Source: Prillingera fragicola | Taxonomy: Eukaryota > Basidiomycota > Tremellomycetes > Trichosporonales > Trichosporonaceae | Reading direction: 5' to 3' | Assembly (NCBI GenBank): GCA_002335605.1 | Contig: BEDY01000002.1 | Location: 930,001-994,000 of the forward strand | DNA: 64,000 bases | Part shown: positions 42,170-54,515 of the stretch, piece after piece | Layout of the letters: the number at the start of each line of letters is the position of its first letter | Numbering within the stretch: position 1 is the first letter of the stretch | The notes under the pieces: model-generated | Databases searched by the model: none | Told to the model about the DNA's origin: nothing | What the model saw: only the letters and a program-made list of their open reading frames with translations | Position numbers and translations under genes: made by a program

Positions 42170-44429
42170 GGTGCCGAGCTGGAGCTGGCGCCGTGCGGCG
42201 TGTCGATTGCTGCCAAAACAAGGTGGGCTGAGGTCGCTAGTGCATACGGGCGCCGTCACCAGCGGCCGGAGACAAGTGTTGCTGGACACTGCAGAGAAGG
42301 CCAGTGGGCGAGGCACCGCCACGGACTGCGGCCTCAGCTGCGCCGCCTGACCAGTGGAGTTTTGGCCAGTGTAGCCTATGAAGGGAGAAACGGGGGAGCT
42401 GCCATTCATTACTTTGTACATTTTATATCATGCACGCACGTTACGCAACATGTCATGGTCGTTGACTTGACCTGCTTTGTGGCGTTTACGTTATGTCTCA
42501 GAGGAGTCAGGTCTGTGGGGGAAAGACTTCACCATACGAACACGCTTGCGACAGCTCTCTTGCTCTGCATCTCTTCTTTCAGTATTGAAGAGCCCTACAT
42601 AAAGCCATGAATTTCGTATTTCTCGTGAAGGGCACGAGAAAAAGGCAGCCGAACCAGCAGCCAAGCTCAAACGGCCGCAAATGCACCGTGGACTTCAGCA
42701 TCATCGTTCTCGCAGCATTAGAGTCATACTGCCGAGGAGTCTCCGGTTCAGACATCAGGTACAAGTACTTCTTCTACTGGGCCAACCTCTAGTGGCCCTT
42801 CGAATGTCTGGCCCCTTTTCCACCCCAAATCTGGGTATGCGATCCCCAGGCTTCCAGACGTGCGCCACTGATGCTGTGGTTTCGCACCAGTTTGCTAGTG
42901 GACGTCACGGCAATTAGAAGGGCACTTGAGCAGCAGGTTTCCGGCATGCAGTCTTACACGCTGAGCCCAAATCATGGCGAGAACCATGACGAGATACAGA
43001 AACACACCCTTGCACCACCGACATGTGCGAGGCGCGGGCTAGACTGCCACTCTGCCACAGTACCTCCCACAGTACCTCCCACAGTACCTCCCACAGTACC
43101 TCCCACAGTACCTCCCACAGTACCTCCCACAGTACCTCCCAGGCGTTGTCTTGCAGCCCGACCTAGTAACCCGCCCGTGCCAAGACGTCTGCAAGCAGAA
43201 GCATACGCAGACCCTCCCAACATGAGGCCAGCCCGTACATGTCCCCACGTCCCGACATCCCAGATCTGCCACCAAGTGACCGCAGATGAGATCTGTGATC
43301 GACTCGACCAAGGCCAGGCCACAGGCGACAGACTAGACAACGACGAGCAGCGTTTCCGCTTCACCGTGTCCCACAGTAGGCAGTGCACGATCTGCAAGCA
43401 CGCACGCTGTGGAACATACTGCACATCCCAGCTGAACGCGCAGCTCGACCAAGATCTCGCCAACACGCGACTCACAGCACAAGCACGCGTCGCTCGGCTC
43501 GCTCCGCCCGCGTGACTGCTGCCCGGCAATGCGTCCGGCGTTCCAGTGCAGGGCGTGCCGGTGTGCCGGATTCCAGCATAGTGTTTTCGTCATGTATTGC
43601 TGCAGATCTTACTCGGCGACCGAGACACACCCAAGCCGTGAGCCGTGCTCGTCGGAAACTCAAGTGGGGGAGGACAAAACGCAGCGGGTGGGGTGTAATT
43701 TCGGAACTGAGTGAGAGTAGCCTCCTAGTCTCGCAGTCGCGGGCGTGTGGCTGGCGCGCCTGGGCGTTGGTGTGGCCGAGCTTGGCTTTGGGCTTTGGCC
43801 TTGGTCTTTCGGCGACCGGTGGCGGAGGGATGACAGATGTCACCGAGCCTTCAGTGTGAATCGCAAAGCTACTCCCCGGCCGCCGGTATCGGAACCAGAG
43901 CTGGTCGGCATGGTGGAGTCTGGCCGGGAGAGATGCTATGTTCCGGGAATCGCTGCTGGAACGCATGGTCTTGTCTGCCACTACCAACTGTGAGGAGCTG
44001 CTAGATCGGCGATGGGCTGGAAGCTGGAAGCCACACAGGGCAGGGCAGATTGTTCGATGTGGCTTGGTGCGAGTGGGTGCGGGGGTGGGACCCTCTAGGG
44101 GGCGGCGGTGGCCGAGGAAGCCGCAGCGGGGGTCGCCGCCTGTGGGGGGTCGTACGAGATGGAGTAGTGCTGGGTTGGTAAATGGACAAGCCTAGAGAAT
44201 CACGCGGTGGTATGAGCGGCTAGAATGACAGCTGTACATGGCGAGCACGGTGTCGAGGACGACGAATGGACAAACTTTTGGTAACTGTTCCTGTGTGCCT
44301 GGTGACTACCTACCAAAGTTGGACCAGGATTGTGTCGTAAGTCGTTGTGCTCGTGGTCGTCGTCGTGCTCTCGCTGGTGCAATGCCAAATGTACATGCAA
44401 TCTAGATCTACAAGAAGATGAATGAACTA
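42170..44429. other. Convergent intergenic stretch with a minisatellite
   Basis: This 2.26 kb separates the 3' ends of CDC7 and the Crinkler-header-like gene. It contains the 12 bp tandem array at 43,057-43,140. A plus-strand frame at 42,871-43,515 runs through the array as (TVPP)7, and a minus-strand frame also spans it. Neither has convincing features elsewhere, although the plus frame ends in a Cys-containing segment (CTICKHARCGTYC). A 61-codon frame at 42,607 is likewise unsupported. Confidence 0.4.
43057..43140 (+). repeat. 12 bp minisatellite, seven perfect copies
   Basis: The unit ACAGTACCTCCC is repeated seven times without mismatch. Its length is a multiple of three, so it keeps all frames open and reads TVPP on the plus strand and GGTV on the minus strand. 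Confidence 0.97.
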
Positions 44430-46558
44430 CTACAACATATAGCTGGGGCGGCCCATGATGGGCACCTCGGACCTGGGACGGTGCTTGGGTGTGTGCCACT
44501 CTTCGGGGCTGGGTGCGTCGTCCCACTCTGGGCGCCACTCCTCGTTGCGACCCGAGTTGACACCACCGAGGCCGAGCCCAAGACCGCCCATGGCGACGCC
44601 AAGGCTGGTCATGTGCAGCGGGTGCCCGTTGGCCGCGTTCACATCCGGTGTGGGCGGCCAGCTGGGGACGCCGTCGTCGTCGCTGCAGCTCGCGTCGCTG
44701 ACGGGAGCCTCTGGGATCATCGAGATGCCGAGGCCGACGAGGCCGCCGCCGCCAAAGCTGCTGTAGCCCGGCGAGTCGTGCGAGGCGCAGCAGCGGAGCG
44801 TTGCCGGGCGCGAGTCGAGGTCAAGGCCCTGGCGCATAGGTGGGGTAGGACACCTCTCGCGCTCGGACGCGATGAGGATGGGGCACTCTGGTGCGACGTA
44901 GGCCTCGGTACCGCACGAGACGTAGACACCTGGTGCTTCTCCCGGGAGAGGCAAAGGACCCTGGAGTTGGCGGGCTGGGGGTGAAGGGGAGCGGCGCGAG
45001 GAAGATGCCTCGGCGTCAGAGCCAGGGAAGGGGGATGAAGGGGGGTAGACAAAGCGGCGAGGGATGGAGAAGCGGGGTGCGAGGGCGTCGGCGTGGATGG
45101 GGTCGATCCAGGCAGAGAGGTTGACAACGTCCGGCGACAGACCGGGGCGGGCGAAGTAGTCGGACACGCGGGCATTGTCGACCAGGTGGGCAGGCACCGA
45201 AGCGCATGGCCACGGTGCGCGGCCGCCAGTGAGGCCCGAGCGGGCGTCAATGGCAGCGAGGTCAGCCTCGAGCATGTCGACGCGCCAGAGGACGAGCGAG
45301 CAGAGACGCCCTGCGGGGGCGGAACGACCGGCAGCGAGGAGAAGGGCGACCTTGAGCTCGGCGACCGTGGCGTCGGGTGCAATGTCGACGAGGACACGCT
45401 GAGCCTCGCGGGGCTGGAGGTACGAAGTGGAAGCGTGGCGCGAGTGGCGCGATGACGAAGCCTTGGGCGCGGGAAGGGCAAAGCGGCACGAAAGCGTAAT
45501 GGGAGCGGCGTCGGGGCGGGTCCAGGCGAGCGACGACACGGAAGCGGTGCGTGCGACAATGTCAATGCCTGCCCCAGCGACGTCCGAGTGATTGGGGAAC
45601 CAGGTCCGGAGTGCTGGGGTGGCGGTGGGCAATGCGCGCATGGTGCGGCGAGAGCGGAGCGAGCCATTGCCTGCGGCGTACATGCCTGGGAGGCCACCAG
45701 AGGGGCCGAGCTGGGTAGGGTCGTCGAGATTGTAGGCGTTGAAGGCCGAGAGGACTGAGGCGTCGGTGCCGTGCTGAGCAGAGTATGCTGCAGCCTCGTA
45801 ATGTGCTTGCCAAGGAATGTCTACCTGGGAGAGAGTGTGAGTTGCTGCTGCCATGCATGGAGAGTAGAAGTGGTGATAAGGAGAGGACAAGACTAGGTGA
45901 CAACCCCAGTGCCATTTTAGGGTCGGTCGATCACCCCTCGTGAACATTGTGGAATGGTTGCGAGCAAGGCCCACTCTCTCACTCGTCGTCATCATCACCC
46001 GCATGCTCAAGTCATTGCAGTCATTGCTAATGACGCGATCACTGTGTCGACACGCAGAGTTCAGAAGCAAATGACCGGCCATGACAAGGGCCCAGGCAGA
46101 GAATGACTGATTACTCAGGGGCTCACCCGGCCACCAGGTCCAAAACTCTATCCCACAATGTCTGGAGACGCCGGAGTACGTTTGCACGCATCCCAAGCGA
46201 GATCCTGGGCATGGCTGCGGTATGTAATAGAGAGAGAGGTGGGCACAAGGCGTACGTGCATGCAGATCGACAGGGCGGCCGCCGACACGCAATGCAGTGA
46301 TGCAAACGACACGGAGACAAGCGGGAAACTCTAACTCACCTTGAAGAGGGACATTGAGGTAATGCCGATCTGGGCAGCAATGGCTGTTCGCAAGCTGTGG
46401 ACGTCGTCGGCTGCGTTGACGCGAATGGCGAGCAGCTCGCCAGCACTGGGGCCAGAGTCGACGAGCACATGCAATGTGAGGTGCTCGAGCTCGGCGAGAG
46501 GTGGTGGTGGGGTGAGGGAGACGCCTTTCCTGCGACGGGTGAAGAGACCGATGCCCAT
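44430..46558 (-). CDS. Protein with two Crinkler-header-like ubiquitin-fold segments
   Basis: Exons 46558-46340 and 45824-44430 around a 515 nt intron give 537 residues. Residues ~25-80 read LTLHVLVDSG ... LLAIRVN ... DVHSLRTAIAAQIG ... SLFKVDIPW, and ~181-315 read ITLSCRFALP ... QRVLVDIAP ... TVAELKVALLLAAG ... LVLWRVDML ... NARVSDYFARPGLS. Both resemble the Crinkler (CRN/CR) N-terminal ubiquitin-like header, whose hallmark is a TVxxLKxxI helix followed by LxLWKVxIP and a downstream LSDxF. Canonical Crinklers have one header joined to a nuclease or kinase-like domain; here the C-terminal ~220 residues are Ser/Pro/Gly-rich with no catalytic motif. The role is unknown, and the family link is a motif-level inference. 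There is no signal peptide. Confidence 0.7.
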
Positions 46559-49500
46559 GGTGGTGATGCGGGCGTGGTGGTGGTGGGTGGTGGTTGAGGG
46601 AAGGCGGTTGTGTGGTGAGATGCTGTGGTGGTGGCAGTTGGCCAGATGAGATGATTTGGGACAAGCGACGAGGGCGACAGTAAAGCGTTGGCGAGCAAGT
46701 ATTAGGCAGTGGAGCGAGTGCACTGAGAATGCAAGAGGACGACCGAGATGAGTGTGAGGAGCAGGTGGGGCCGGTTTATCAAGCTGGCGGTGGTGTTGAT
46801 ACAGTGGTGGTGCTAACTTTAGTGCGATGGTGGGTGGGTGTAGCGTGGTGCCTCGGTAGCAGCTTATATTCAAAGTCGCGCGAGCGCGTAGCTTGTATGC
46901 AGAAGGAACGAACGGAACTCCATCAGGCAGCCGCAACGGCATCGCGGAGGGCTGGGGAGGAGGGGTCAGGCAAGCAGCCAGGCAGCGCGGTCACCCACTC
47001 TCCGATTGCACCTTGGATCGTGGCCCGGCACACTGGTACCTCTTGGATTCGTAGCATGGGGGGTGATCGTTGGGATGCTGACCCCCAACCCGTCCCCCGG
47101 TGGCGCGGGAGAGGCGCTCTGTTGCACCGCTGCGCCGATCATAGGGTGCAGTGTTCGGCAGCGAGAAGGGTGGTGCATCGGCGGAGGACTACTCCCAAGG
47201 GTGGGCACGTCGGCCATGGGAGAAGGGAACCTCCTTTGATCTTCAGGCTCGGCACGATGATAGGAAAAAAACAACAAAATCCTCGACGACTCGTCCTGGG
47301 GCCTGGGGCCTGTCCTGTGGTTTCCCTTGGTTGTTTGCTCGGCCGGCTCGGCATGCCGGGGTCACTCCTCACTCACGCGAAATTACGAGATAGAACAGCG
47401 ATGTGACGTCCGGGAGGCCAAGTGCCATGCGTAAGGGAGCCCAGGGAAGGGCTGGATTCCAAAGAAAAAAATAACGAGGCTTGCCTACTCAAAGAACAAG
47501 GTGGCGTCTTTGGGGCGGCGCCACACTGTCCCGCATGCCGGCTGCCGTCGTCGTAGTCCCGCGGGCCCTGGAAGTTACCACCCAAAGGGACCCAGGCAAC
47601 AGGGTGGGGGGAACAGTGGTGGTGGTGTCGCTTTTTGGGACGAACGGAAAACTGGCTCCAGAGATTTGGTAAAAAGACGTCGTGGTGCCTTTGCAGTACG
47701 CACTCCAAGTAGGAACCTCACGTAACGCACTGGCCGCTCGGCACCACCACATGCATTGAGCTACCAAGCTGCGACTTTTCCGAAGACCTGCATTACACCC
47801 AGATCAAGGTCATTAACATCAGGGATTTGGCAGCGACCCAGTAAGAAGGACGTTACGCAATGTGCCTCGTAAACTCGCGCCGAGGAAAACAAGTGCTCGT
47901 CCGCAGGGAATGCTAGAAACGCCACCATGAAAGGGCTTCCTGTACGTGTATGCAAAAAGCCACGACAACCCTGCATTTGGCTTGAGCACCTGCCCACGCT
48001 GCCGCTGTACGTCGATCTGGGCCGTGTTCCGTGCAGCGACAGGCGTTCAGATAGAAATGGGTGACGGCCCAAGGGCTGAGGAGCTGGCATGCATGTCGTT
48101 TACACGCGACGCAAAATGCCACAAGGATGTGACCAAGTGACTACCTAGCTGTTATGTGTCTCGTCAGCCACCTGCTTTCTTCCCACCCCCTAATACTGGA
48201 CGTTACATGCATGCTGCATTGCTCTAGGCGCCCACAGGCCACATGGAGGCTCGCACGTTCGCAACTCGCTTACCATCAGAGTGTCCTGTCTCACAACGCA
48301 CAATGAAGGTCCTGACATTGGTTGCACAATGTTCCGGCGGGGTCAGGACGACTAACACGACGACCTCAATCCGAATGCACTGCGGTGTACAAGGTGTACG
48401 CTCCGCCGCTCCCTCGGCCGACACGCTGTCCCACTGCATGGTCTGGGTCCGAGATACAGCCGAGACCCTTTGGATATGTGAGACTGAGACCGTCGGGTGC
48501 AGTCGTGGGCTCCACGAGGACGATTGGGGCCTAGTGTTCTCGATTCCTGCATGTCTACCATTCCTCTCTCTCTCAATTCAGCCCCGGCGTTTGAATCCCT
48601 AGGTGCGGACACGCCAGTGTCACCGTTATGTGCGCCACCTGGATCAATATCGCACGGCCATGCCGCACTACCCCGCGAGCCGAGCCTGAGGGGCACACGA
48701 CGCCACCGTCGACACGTGTGATACAGTGGCGCACTTTGGCATGGTCCGCTGCACTTTCTTTGAGTCATGAAAATGCGTCTGAATAGTATGACTCGGCAGC
48801 TGGGCTCGGGAGGAGCAAGGGAAATAGCCAGTGCGCAGTGCCCCACCCCATGCGTGCATGCGCCAGTGTGGCGGTCGCCTCCCCATGCCACCCGCAGTGC
48901 ACGGCAGGCAGTGTGGCGGACGAGGTGTTGGACAGCGAGCGCACGGAAGGTGGTCGCAGGATGAAACGGAATACATGAATGAATTGAGAGTGGGGAGCCG
49001 CTGACGTGCCGAGTCGTCGTCTACATGTCTGTCAGCTGAGCACGACGTTGGGCCAAGTGTTGCGGCGCGGAGGCAAAGGATCTGGAAATGCTGGGCATGT
49101 GTGCGGGACATGCGGCTTGACAGAGATCCCAACGCCATTGACGACATTGGCGCACCGCACGGGGTTTGCACGTTTACGATATCAGACATGACTTGGACCC
49201 AGAGGAAAAGGACAAAGAGAATGGGTTCCCGTGCTGTGCTGGTGTGCCACTCTAGCGCAACTGGGAGTAAGGAATTCGGGGTACCGAGTACTGGAGACTC
49301 AATAGCGTCCCACAGGCCACAGGACGTCCTGCACGACTCACCCGTCAACGACGGGTGACCTCATGGTGGCGTTCAGTGTAACTAGAGATATGCCGCGGTT
49401 GAAACTCAAACGTCGAAGGTGGCTCGCACGGTTGACGACGTCCTCTGCGACCCCAAATCTCCATCGGAAGAGACCCCTCAAGGCTGCTGTTGGCGACATG

Positions 49501-52500
49501 GCCCGCATGGCCGCATGCCCATTGCTTCTGCACGTCTGTACCGCAGGCAAGAGTCGCTCGAGTCGCTCACCCCTGCTCACATCACTAGTCAAGTCCAACC
49601 GACCCGTGCGATGCGAACATGTTCCGACCCCTGTTAAAGATAGATTGAGGCATGCATCAGAACAGTTCCGGGTAGCTCGTGACATCAATCGTAGCACTAT
49701 AGATTCAAAGTAGATTCAAGCTGTGGAGCCAGCTTCCGACCATGCACTATCGGAAAGCACACGGAACGCTCTCTCGGCTCGCGTGGAGCAAGAGTGACTC
49801 TTCTCAGGGTTCCCACTGGCCTGTCTTGAAGCAAGCACCCCGCATCTCCGCCGCAACGATGGTGGCGCAGCTTGGCGATATACGAGCGCCTGGTAGCTTT
49901 TGTGGCGTTTCCGACGGTGTTTGAAAGCAGGACAGCAGAGTAGCGATATCGCAATGGCGTCCGTGGCGCGTGGCGTTGTGTTCTACTGGCGCCAGAGTCG
50001 ACGCCACGAGTGCGCCAGACTGATGCTCGTCAGGGCGTCAGGCCTTCAGGTCGGACGTCTCTCTTGCGGAATGGGTCACAGCGTGTCACGACTGAGCACG
50101 TCTGGGTCACCACAAAGGATAACTGGGCGAGGTACGCGTACCTAGAGGAACGACTTGGAAGGACGCATCCGCCATAGGAACACCCGCAGGAACAGGGGGT
50201 TTAGACAGTTGTGATAGGCAGAGTAGTGTCTTCAGCGTCAGGGGCTAGTCACCCACCCCCCCTTTGATTGACGATAAGGAAGGGCAGCAGTCACTTTCGT
50301 TGTGGTAGCATTCCCTGTCGGGAGCTGTTATTCGGTTCATCCTGGTGCCTCCAAAATGCGGGGGCTGCGCTGCAGATCACAGGATACCTGTATACGGTCG
50401 TGTCAATCGGGTGGGAGCAACAAAAGTCAGGCAATGTCAGGGAGAGAGTGGATAGGGAAATGACCCAGGATTCACAGTATTATGTAATACACAATATATA
50501 CGACAGCGTCATCCCGGTGAATCACCCAGGAACCTCCCTGTCGATCCCCCTGCGTACGTAAGACGGATGAGGGCGAACAGCGACCTGGTCTGGTGGTGGT
50601 GGTGGCTTACTCGTTGTGGCTGATGCATGTGGCCTTGTAAAGGATGATCTGCACCCCCGCTCTTTCCGGATTACCAGGGAGACTGCAGAAACGGTGGCCG
50701 CGCAGAACCCCGCATCGACGCAGAGGCAACGTTGGCGGAGGAGGTGGGAGTGCCCGCCGGAAGATTGGTGCACGAAGCCCAAACTCTCTCTGGGTGCTCC
50801 GTAGCACGTCGTACGCAGAGTATGTAGCCCAGTACTACGACGCTCGCACTGAAATTTCTGGTGGCACCAATCCCGACTTCCAACTCTAAAATGTAACCTT
50901 GGGTCACCACGAGGTACCTGGGGTCACCACGATGAACCTTCCTTGACCCAACGTCACACTCCCAAGTTTTGCGTAAACCTAATCTTTGCTTACAAGCGAC
51001 CTTGCACGAGAAACGAACTTTTTGCATCCGATTCCAGCGTGCTTGTGGCGGACCGTTTGCGGTGGAGGTTGGCGCTGCCCGAGTAAGGCCACCCGACACT
51101 GACCGGCCATGGGTTGACGCCGGGATATGCTCGGATGCTGACGGACGCCACACCAATGCTGGCGTGCCATTTTGCGTGATTAACTCGCCAAGTGCATCTA
51201 CATGCCCGAGTTGCAATTCGGAACGGACTATTGATATGAAAGCAACGTGTATCCCGTCAAGTCTGTCTGATAAACCGATGGCCGGCGATATCAAGTGATA
51301 TGCATTTCATCGTCGTTCGCACGGAGGCACAAACTTGCACCCTTGCACTAAGGCCCATGCGAGGCTCGGCGCGTACTACGCATACCCTTTACCAGTGTAA
51401 TATTGACTCGATCTCGTTATCATTCTCACAAGTCTTCGTCGGCCATCGTCCCTATCCGCCTTTGGGGAACAATCTCGCCATCTGCCCCACACGGGGGATC
51501 GCCCAGCGGCGTCTGCGTGTGCAAACACCTGACAATAAATCCCTGCCATTGCCGCAGGCCGCAGATCTCAGATCTAGCTCTCGTGGCAGGAGCACGTTTA
51601 ACGGGTGCTACCCTTGTACCAGGTCGGGGATCCAGACTGACATACGACCCTGCGCAGGCGTGACATGCTGTGGAACGCTGGAACGTTACCCCGAGTTGAC
51701 TCGGCAGCATGGCCATCCTGAGCGGAGTACGCCGACGCAAGCACGCAAGTCATGGTACGCAGGGCACGTAAGCACATTGTATGCATGTGGGAGAAGGTGC
51801 GAAGGCCGTGCATGGAACGTTTTGCGACGTTACGGTGTCTGGAGGTCCCTTATCGCAGGGAGGAGCAAAGGGAGGAGCACTATAGGAGCACTATTAATGA
51901 ACAGCAGTTTCTACGCTATCCGCCTGGACGCAGCTGCACAAGCACCACCCTCTGGCGAGGCGCAAACGCGCGTATCTCGCTAGCGTTCAGGAGGTTTGGA
52001 AACCTCTAGGACTCCATGTGCCAGGCCGTGCCACGAGTCCCAGGACATCGGAGCAACTTGTCTAGGGTAAGCATACGGCTCAAATGTGAGACATATTTCT
52101 GCCTTTGCTGCCTGAAGATGAGCCAGAGTACGACGCCATTGTCACGATTTGTATTACGACGCCTGGGAGATTCCAGTCCCATGGCAATTCCAGCAGTCCC
52201 TCACGTCAGCGTGGTTCAGTACTTGTGAAGCGCGCACAAGTGGCCAAGTGGGGCTTTGGCCGATGCAATGTGCGGCCTGGGGCGGTCTTGTGTGCTGCCT
52301 GGGACGGTCTTGTGGGTTCACGCTATCCTGTTAGCGCCCGAAGCTACTAGGTCTTCCGCGAAAGCTATTACCATATCCACCCGCAGCCGCCCGTCTGCAC
52401 AAACCCGCTGCAAAGAAGAACGCGTTCTGCATGCTCTGCATCTGCTGACCTGTGGCGGCTCATCCACGCTCCGCGGTGATTCAACTCGGTAGACTTGCTG

Positions 52501-53493
52501 CAAGTGCCGGACGTCTGCCGGCAGCTGCCGGACGGCGGTGGCGCGGCAGTGGCTTGTGGCGTCTGGGGAGAAGCGTGGCGTAGACGTGGGATGATCCCCC
52601 ACCTTGTCGTTCGGAACCCTGCATTCGTCTCAAGATGATCCTTTTGCCCACCAACCAATCCCCCGGTGCCATTCCCATTATGGAAGCGGCCCCCGTCCGC
52701 GGCCGTCCGATTGTGTGAGAGGGAAGCATAGAGTACACAGGCGGCTTGCGGAAAGGGACGCGCAGTCAGCCCAAGCGAGAGCCATTAACCACGATCGCAG
52801 GTAATGCCGTGAAACGGGGCACAGCAACATGTGCGAGACAGGGGCAACGCCACCGTTCATGCCGATCTATTCAGATCGGATCTGGGCACCTTTGCCGGCG
52901 GCCGCAGCGGCACAGAGGTGGGGGGAGTAGATCCACCATGCCACAGCCAAGTGGATGACCAGTTAGTGACCAACAAATCCGTCAGCGCTAGCAAGAGGCG
53001 GTAGTGACGTGCCGGGGCTGCCTCCGAGACACAGCCCTACTTTGACGCTAGTGACGATAGCATTAGCTTGGGACGCCCACGAACGCGAATAGGACCCGAC
53101 AGCTCCAACAGCTTGCTCCTCCACTAGCGTTGATGCAATGTCAAACGGGGTGGTAATACGGGTGCATCGTTAGAAAGCGAGCAGTCGCCGAGACAGCACC
53201 AGTGGCTGCGCAACCACCGTTGGAAGGTAATCTACTGCCCGCCGGCGGAAGCACCGGAAATGGCCAACACCGATACACTGCGAATTCCGGTGCGGCCATA
53301 CCGTTTCACACTCATGGACGGCGGCCGTGAGTTTGTGGCACCATTGGTCGTTATGTCGTGATGAGAGTGGGTTTGTAGATTGCTTTGGGGAGAGTTATTG
53401 CTCGGGATGCGTGCAAGGTAGGGCAGGCTTCATGATGAGATCTAGGAAAGGGAGGAGCTCGCGCGCAGTCTCCTCGGATCCACGGTCTCAGGT
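46559..53493. other. ~6.9 kb stretch without a recognisable gene
   Basis: All open frames here are short (under ~230 codons) and overlap on both strands with random-like composition. I found no zinc finger, reverse transcriptase, integrase, transposase or other domain. Splice-site chains could not be built into a convincing protein. No tRNA, 5S rRNA or snRNA was recognised. The first ~300 bp next to 46,558 are the promoter and CA-rich leader of the Crinkler-header-like gene. Small local duplications occur, such as GGTCACCACGA at ~50,900-50,930 and a GCCTGGGxCGGTCTTGTG pair at ~52,272-52,315. It could hold non-coding RNAs, decayed transposons or centromere-type sequence. Confidence 0.5.
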
Positions 53494-53691
53494 TCATTGT
53501 TTGATGCCAAGTACACCCTTGATCGTGCCAACAAACCCTCCTGCACTGCCGCCGGAGTTGGTTTGAGGAGTGCGTGCTGTTGAAGGGCTTGGAGCGTTCT
53601 CGACTGGGTGCAACGGCGTGTTCTCCTCTTTTGTGCCGGTCTCACGGCCTGCGAGGACGCTCTTCAGAAAGGGAAACTGGCGAGTCGGCAT
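53494..53691 (-). CDS. Small 65-residue protein, unknown
   Basis: The frame starts MPTRQFPFLKSVLAG, has a Thr/Ser/Pro/Asn-rich middle, and ends in a Gly-rich segment followed by a hydrophobic-basic end (GGFVGTIKGVLGIKQ). An alternative model uses a GTAAGT donor at about 53,740 and a CAG acceptor at about 53,678, joining an upstream ATG directly to FPFLKSV in the same frame. Both give the same body. No family is recognised. The ordered ends and lack of rare codons make it more likely coding than its surroundings, but the evidence is modest. Confidence 0.4.
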   Translation of the reverse strand: MPTRQFPFLKSVLAGRETGTKEENTPLHPVENAPSPSTARTPQTNSGGSAGGFVGTIKGVLGIKQ

Positions 53692-54515
53692 GGGTCGGTA
53701 TCAGCCAAAACCGCAAGACTTCACAATTGCTGAAGCACTTACCATACCTGTGAAGCGGCAAGAGGCAGTGGCAGAGGCTGAAGATTCAGGTGGCTGTGGA
53801 CGATGCCGTGTGGCTGTGGTGCATGAAGAGGCTGAGTAGCTGGCAACAAGTTTAAGACTGGACAATGTAGCACACAAAATGGGTAACCAGTGGGAGCTAC
53901 AGTGGGTCATTACGCCAGCATGCGCGGCTGTGCATGTCTTCCGTTGAATGGGAGCTAGGACGACGTTGGGAGCGGGCTGCTGTGAAGTGGGTCTGAGAGC
54001 ATCATTAGCCTTGGCTAAGCAGTGCTCCAGAGGAGTGCAGTGGGAATGCAGGATGCAGTCAGAGTGTCTGGTGTCTGCGTGTTGAGCAGTGAATGCGCGT
54101 ATGAGAACTGTGGTGAATGTGGCATCAAATTCGCGTCGGTGCGACGGCTCCACTCGTCAGTGTCTCGACACACGAGGGATGCGAATGCATGCGACAACAC
54201 TGCACTGGGCTAGTGTATTACAAAATAATATTACCTGAGGGGAATGGGAGAAGAGTAGTGATGAATGTCCCAAAGCCGACGCGGCCGCGTGTGTACGGAC
54301 TGTGTGACGGTGCGTTGCAGCGTGTGTGCCATGCCGTGTGCCCGTCGTGGCGCGTGACAGATCTGGAGAGAAACGCAATTATCCGTGCGAGTACACGCTG
54401 CACTTATGCTCCTCCTTTCTGCATGCAAATTGCAATCTTGAGATAGGCGGCGGATGCTCGTCCACACCTGCAACGTCAGAACACTCAATGTGGCGCATCT
54501 GCTCGGCCGGCTCAC
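53692..54515. other. Intergenic stretch upstream of the 65-residue gene
   Basis: Minus-strand frame 54,153-53,701 is open but reads like leader sequence. An AT-rich patch (54,217-54,240) could be a promoter element for the 65-residue gene. No other gene was supported. Confidence 0.35.

Noticed and set aside
43057..43140. CRISPR-like array
   Set aside because: Direct 12 bp tandem repeats without spacers in a eukaryotic genome; this is a minisatellite.
42871..43515. 214-codon frame containing (TVPP)7
   Set aside because: Openness is explained by a repeat unit divisible by three; the opposite strand is equally open and no domain or promoter was recognised. Kept only as a repeat and an observation.
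50671..51983. Two ~210-230 codon frames in the gene-poor stretch
   Set aside because: No recognisable motif, both strands similarly open, and no splice or promoter support.
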